From contig CAMDHE010000001.1 of assembly GCA_945898095.1 (NCBI GenBank), forward strand, positions 61,512 through 125,511: a DNA stretch of 64,000 bases, in the 5' to 3' direction. Positions 63,723 through 64,000 of the stretch are shown here, one piece after another (the first letter of the stretch is position 1; each line of letters begins with the position of its first letter). This DNA is from Roseateles toxinivorans. GTDB lineage: Bacteria > Pseudomonadota > Gammaproteobacteria > Burkholderiales > Burkholderiaceae_C. Made by a program: the position numbers and the translations under genes. A model generated the notes under the pieces. The model had not been told where the DNA came from. It made no database searches and saw only the letters and a program-made list of their open reading frames with translations.

Positions 63723-64000
63723 GCAGTGTCCAGGTTCAGAGGCTGAGCCACGGGCACAAACCCAAGGTCCAGTGGGTAGAGCGGCCGACGCAGGTGCCGG
63801 TAATCAAATCCTTTGGGGTCCAGCGAAAGGCTGCCCGGGCTGGCGCAGAAAACGAAGCGCCGTGCCAGGCCCTTGAAGCCGTTGACGAAGTGGGTCGAGC
63901 CCTTGACGACAACCAGGCGCTTGGCACTCGGATCGATGCCGTGTTCGGTGAAACATCGTGGATCGAATACCTGCTGGCGCAGGCTGTTGACGACGATGTC
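63719..64000 (-). CDS. M81 family metallopeptidase (MlrC-like), C-terminal part only
   Basis: Manual reverse translation DIVVNSLRQQVFDPRCFTEHGIDPSAKRLVVVKGSTHFVNGFKGLARRFVFCASPGSLSLDPKGFDYRHLRRPLYPLDLGFVPVAQ...; not in ORF track because the start lies off the window; stop overlaps the ALDH start (ATGA). Confidence 0.75.
   Translation of the reverse strand, partial: DIVVNSLRQQVFDPRCFTEHGIDPSAKRLVVVKGSTHFVNGFKGLARRFVFCASPGSLSLDPKGFDYRHLRRPLYPLDLGFVPVAQPLNLDTA

Noticed and set aside
1-64000. rRNA, tRNA, prophage or CRISPR features
   Set aside because: No recognisable rRNA segments, no tRNA cloverleaf noticed by eye, no phage structural genes and no spacer array. Short tRNAs could be missed without a covariance-model search.

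Overview
The window looks like a high-GC proteobacterial chromosome, probably Burkholderiales-like; this is inferred from gene content and was not tested. Left to right: (i) an AT-rich start with paired DnaA boxes, a GDSL lipoprotein, an OmpW-like protein, queE, a triple-PTPS-domain queD-like gene and a bacterial SUV3-type helicase (1-6.3 kb). (ii) A large glycan-utilisation locus (6.3-38.1 kb): two sugar ABC importers, a two-component system whose kinase and regulator genes are about 6.6 kb apart, GH16, two GH1, two GH3, GH2, GH30, a sialate-O-acetylesterase-like protein, an EEP hydrolase, a TonB-dependent receptor and two tandem flavin-dependent halogenase-like genes. The enzyme set suggests beta-1,3/1,6-glucan. 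(iii) A segment of visibly lower G+C (about 38.6-47.2 kb): IclR regulator, CoA-acylating aldehyde dehydrogenase, Fe-ADH, SsuABC/TauABC-like importer and YeiH-type exporter, which together look like an organosulfonate module. Palindromic repeats lie at both edges. (iv) An exported TPR-CHAT (caspase-like) protein gene bracketed by the same palindromic repeats. (v) NHL-like propeller protein, alpha-carbonic anhydrase, acetoacetyl-CoA synthetase, bicupin and Bug/TctC protein. (vi) A decayed IS701-like transposase fused to the tail of a truncated gene, then xylB-xylA, an aldehyde dehydrogenase and a partial M81 (MlrC-like) gene at the right edge that the ORF track omits. The strongest leads are the halogenase pair in the glycan locus, the candidate sulfonate island, the hairpin repeat family and several gene fossils. 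All assignments are by reading motifs; no searches were run.
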